A DNA stretch of 6,025 bases from Anaerolineae bacterium (GTDB taxonomy: Bacteria > Chloroflexota > Anaerolineae > Aggregatilineales > Aggregatilineaceae): the NCBI GenBank assembly GCA_020848665.1, contig JADLHR010000502.1:1-6025 (forward strand). The letters run 5' to 3'. Shown here piece by piece: positions 4,428 through 6,025 of the stretch. The notes under the pieces were generated by a model. That model saw only the letters and a program-made list of their open reading frames with translations, did no database searches and had not been told where the DNA came from. The position numbers and the translations under genes are program-made. Numbering within the stretch: the first letter of the stretch is position 1; each line of letters begins with the position of its first letter.

Positions 4428-6025
4428 GTGACGCTTTCGACGCGCATTTCCGTCGCCTTGCTGCTGGTGGTCGCCAGTCTGATGCTGGCGAGCCTGGCCT
4501 GCTATTCCGGCCAGGTGCCGGGCGTTTTCGAGCTGACGCCGTACCACACGCCGACGCCCTTTCCGACTCCGGCGGCGTCGCGCCTGTCGGTCGGCGATTC
4601 CGTTTACGTCCCGCAAGAAGCAGGGCGCCCTTTCTTTAATCTGAGCGTCTATCCGGAGCCAGTCGCCCCGAACCTGCTCAACTCCAGGGCGCTGTGCAAC
4701 GGCAACTCAACGGCGCGCGTGCTCTACGCTGCCGAAGACCCTGCCGGGATCATCTATAACCTGATCGACTGCGGCGGCTCGGTCGGATGGGCCGCCGAAG
4801 GCCGGCTGGCCGGACCACTGTTATTCGAGCGCGGCGACCTCGCGCTGGCTCTGGCTCCGGCTGGAGAGCCGAAGGTCACGATGCTGGACGAGCTGACGCT
4901 TCAGCCCGCTCCGGCGTTCTTGCAGCAGTGCCCGTCCGAGTCGATTGTTCCGGTGCTCGATCTCAAGGTCGCGGACCAGGACGGGGATAAGGCGGTGTAT
5001 TACCAGATCGAGTGTCCGCGCGGCGCACGCGGCTACGTCGCAGGGTCGCAGTTGCTCGGGCCGCTGGAGATCAACGTCGGCGACCGCGCGCTGGCCGTAA
5101 TTGGCGCGTCGGACGACGATGAGGTGTACCAAATGGCACGCGAGCCGGGTCCGGTGACGGATGCCAACGCCGTCGCGGGCACCTGCGTCGAAGGCGACAT
5201 TCTGACCGCCGAAGAAGCGCGCGTGGTCGATCAGCAGGTGTATTACCGCGTCGCCTGTGGCGCGATCAGTGGCTGGGTCAGCAGCGACCGTTTCATCGGC
5301 CCCTTCCGCTACGACATCGGCCAGAACACCCTGATTCGGGTCGAGCCAATTGCCAGCTTCAGCACCGCGCCGGAGCCTGCGCCCGCCGGTGAGCAGGTGG
5401 CGCAAAGCGCGACCCCCGTTGCAGCTCCCGAAGTCGTCTATACGCTGCCGCCCGCCTTCCTGACCTCCGCCGCAGGCCCGGCAATCTTCGGGTCCGGCGA
5501 GGCGGAGACCAACATTGCTGGCGTCTGTCTGGATGGCGCGGTGGCCCAGATTAACGACCACGCGGGAGTAGATGGAACAATCTACGATGAGGTGGCGTGC
5601 ATGGGCTGTTCGCTGGATCAGGTTCAGACCGAGCAGCGAACGCTGACAATCAGCGGCGCAGCAAGCGCGGTGACCGTCTCTACCTGCCCTGAAACCCAGG
5701 AGCTGACCGGCTGGGTCGGACAGGCGATGCTGCGCGGTCCGCTGCCGTTCGTGCCGGGTGACCGTGTGCGGATTAAAGCAGGCAGCGCCACGCTGGAAAC
5801 GACTGGCGACGGCCTGACGTTCGTCCGGCTCCCGACAACGACCAGCGGCGCGTTCGCGCTGACGCCGAGCAGCCAGCACGTCGAGTTCGCGGGCCGCTGC
5901 CCGGTCGAGGCGCCGCTGACAGTCGTCGATTTCGCCACCGAGCAGTCCCGCACCGGGACCGCCCTCACCTTCTACTATCAGGTCGAATGCACCGGGCAGC
6001 CTGTCAGCGCGGGCCGCTTTGACGA
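4428..6025 (+). CDS. Lipoprotein with tandem SH3-like, cysteine-paired modules (incomplete at 3' end)
   Basis: The frame stays open from the GTG at 4428 to the window edge (532 codons plus two bases), so the C-terminus is missing. GAGGAG lies 9 bases before the GTG. The N-terminus is a signal peptide (Arg6, hydrophobic 8-22) ending ASLAC. Cys25 is a likely lipidation site, though Ser at -3 makes this an imperfect lipobox. A Pro/Thr linker (TPYHTPTPFPTP, 37-48) then lifts the rest off the membrane. The remainder is about five related modules of roughly 80 residues, mostly beta-strand in character. They share Y-x-x-[IV]-x-C (110, 191, 272, 386, 516) and often G-[WY]-[VA] followed by a [LF]-x-G-P-[LF] ending. 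This resembles bacterial SH3-like (SH3b) repeats, which often bind cell wall or protein partners. Thirteen cysteines are present, mostly pairable. It is no known substrate-binding protein of the Opp family. The 36-base gap after the permease suggests co-transcription, but a functional link is unproven. Confidence 0.8.
   Translation, partial: MTLSTRISVALLLVVASLMLASLACYSGQVPGVFELTPYHTPTPFPTPAASRLSVGDSVYVPQEAGRPFFNLSVYPEPVAPNLLNSRALCNGNSTARVLYAAEDPAGIIYNLIDCGGSVGWAAEGRLAGPLLFERGDLALALAPAGEPKVTMLDELTLQPAPAFLQQCPSESIVPVLDLKVADQDGDKAVYYQIECPRGARGYVAGSQLLGPLEINVGDRALAVIGASDDDEVYQMAREPGPVTDANAVAGTCVEGDILTAEEARVVDQQVYYRVACGAISGWVSSDRFIGPFRYDIGQNTLIRVEPIASFSTAPEPAPAGEQVAQSATPVAAPEVVYTLPPAFLTSAAGPAIFGSGEAETNIAGVCLDGAVAQINDHAGVDGTIYDEVACMGCSLDQVQTEQRTLTISGAASAVTVSTCPETQELTGWVGQAMLRGPLPFVPGDRVRIKAGSATLETTGDGLTFVRLPTTTSGAFALTPSSQHVEFAGRCPVEAPLTVVDFATEQSRTGTALTFYYQVECTGQPVSAGRFD
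4584..6025 (+). repeat. Five degenerate protein repeats of about 80 residues within the lipoprotein gene
   Basis: Approximate modules by residue are 53-131, 132-213, 214-293, 294-439 (with a Pro/Ala-rich insert at about 310-342) and 440 to the window edge. The Y-x-x-[IV]-x-C motif recurs exactly 81 residues apart for the first three copies, then at 114 and 130. The endings LAGPL, LLGPL, FIGPF and LRGPL close modules 1 to 4. The repeats are diverged at DNA level and visible only in the protein, so they are old duplications, not recent ones. Confidence 0.7.

Noticed and set aside
4821..5879. Long minus-strand open frame of 352 residues opposite the lipoprotein gene
   Set aside because: Typical antisense shadow of high-GC coding sequence. 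It is rich in Arg, Ala, Gln and His with no domain pattern, while the plus strand has a signal peptide and repeated modules.

Overview
The window looks like a piece of a high-GC bacterial chromosome, most likely from the Chloroflexota (Anaerolineae-like). That is an inference from the GC-rich coding style, a T-box leader in front of serS, Opp/Dpp-type transporter genes, and a lipoprotein with a Pro/Thr linker and SH3-like repeats. No mobile element, CRISPR array, tRNA or rRNA was seen.

Left part (1 to about 715, minus strand): a serine-tRNA-responsive operon. A strong sigma-70-type promoter (687-715) drives a T-box leader (about 378-656). The leader has a readable Stem I, a UCC (Ser) specifier, a UGGC bulge that complements the G73-CCA end of tRNA-Ser, and mutually exclusive antiterminator and terminator folds. 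Next comes a 64-residue single-span membrane protein (168-362), and then the first 28 codons of seryl-tRNA synthetase (1-84), which continues beyond the window. serS is identified only from its N-terminus, but the leader independently supports it.

Middle (716-1024): a divergent intergenic region with a plus-strand promoter candidate (895-923) and no convincing gene.

Right part (1025-6025, plus strand): a peptide-type ABC importer cluster. oppD (1025-2020) and oppF (2013-3053) overlap by 8 bases and encode the two ATPases, each with the C-terminal four-cysteine module. A 192-base gap with a strong GC hairpin follows. Then comes an OppC-type permease (3246-4391) whose first external loop is enlarged and holds four cysteines. 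36 bases later a lipoprotein begins (4428 to beyond 6025) made of about five degenerate modules of roughly 80 residues, each with cysteines and a Tyr-x-x-Ile/Val-x-Cys motif. No oppB-type permease partner and no substrate-binding protein lie in the window, so the transporter is incomplete here.

The parts that depart most from the ordinary are the small membrane gene inside the T-box operon, the cysteine-bearing loop of the permease, and the repeat lipoprotein that follows it. No wholly new system is evident.
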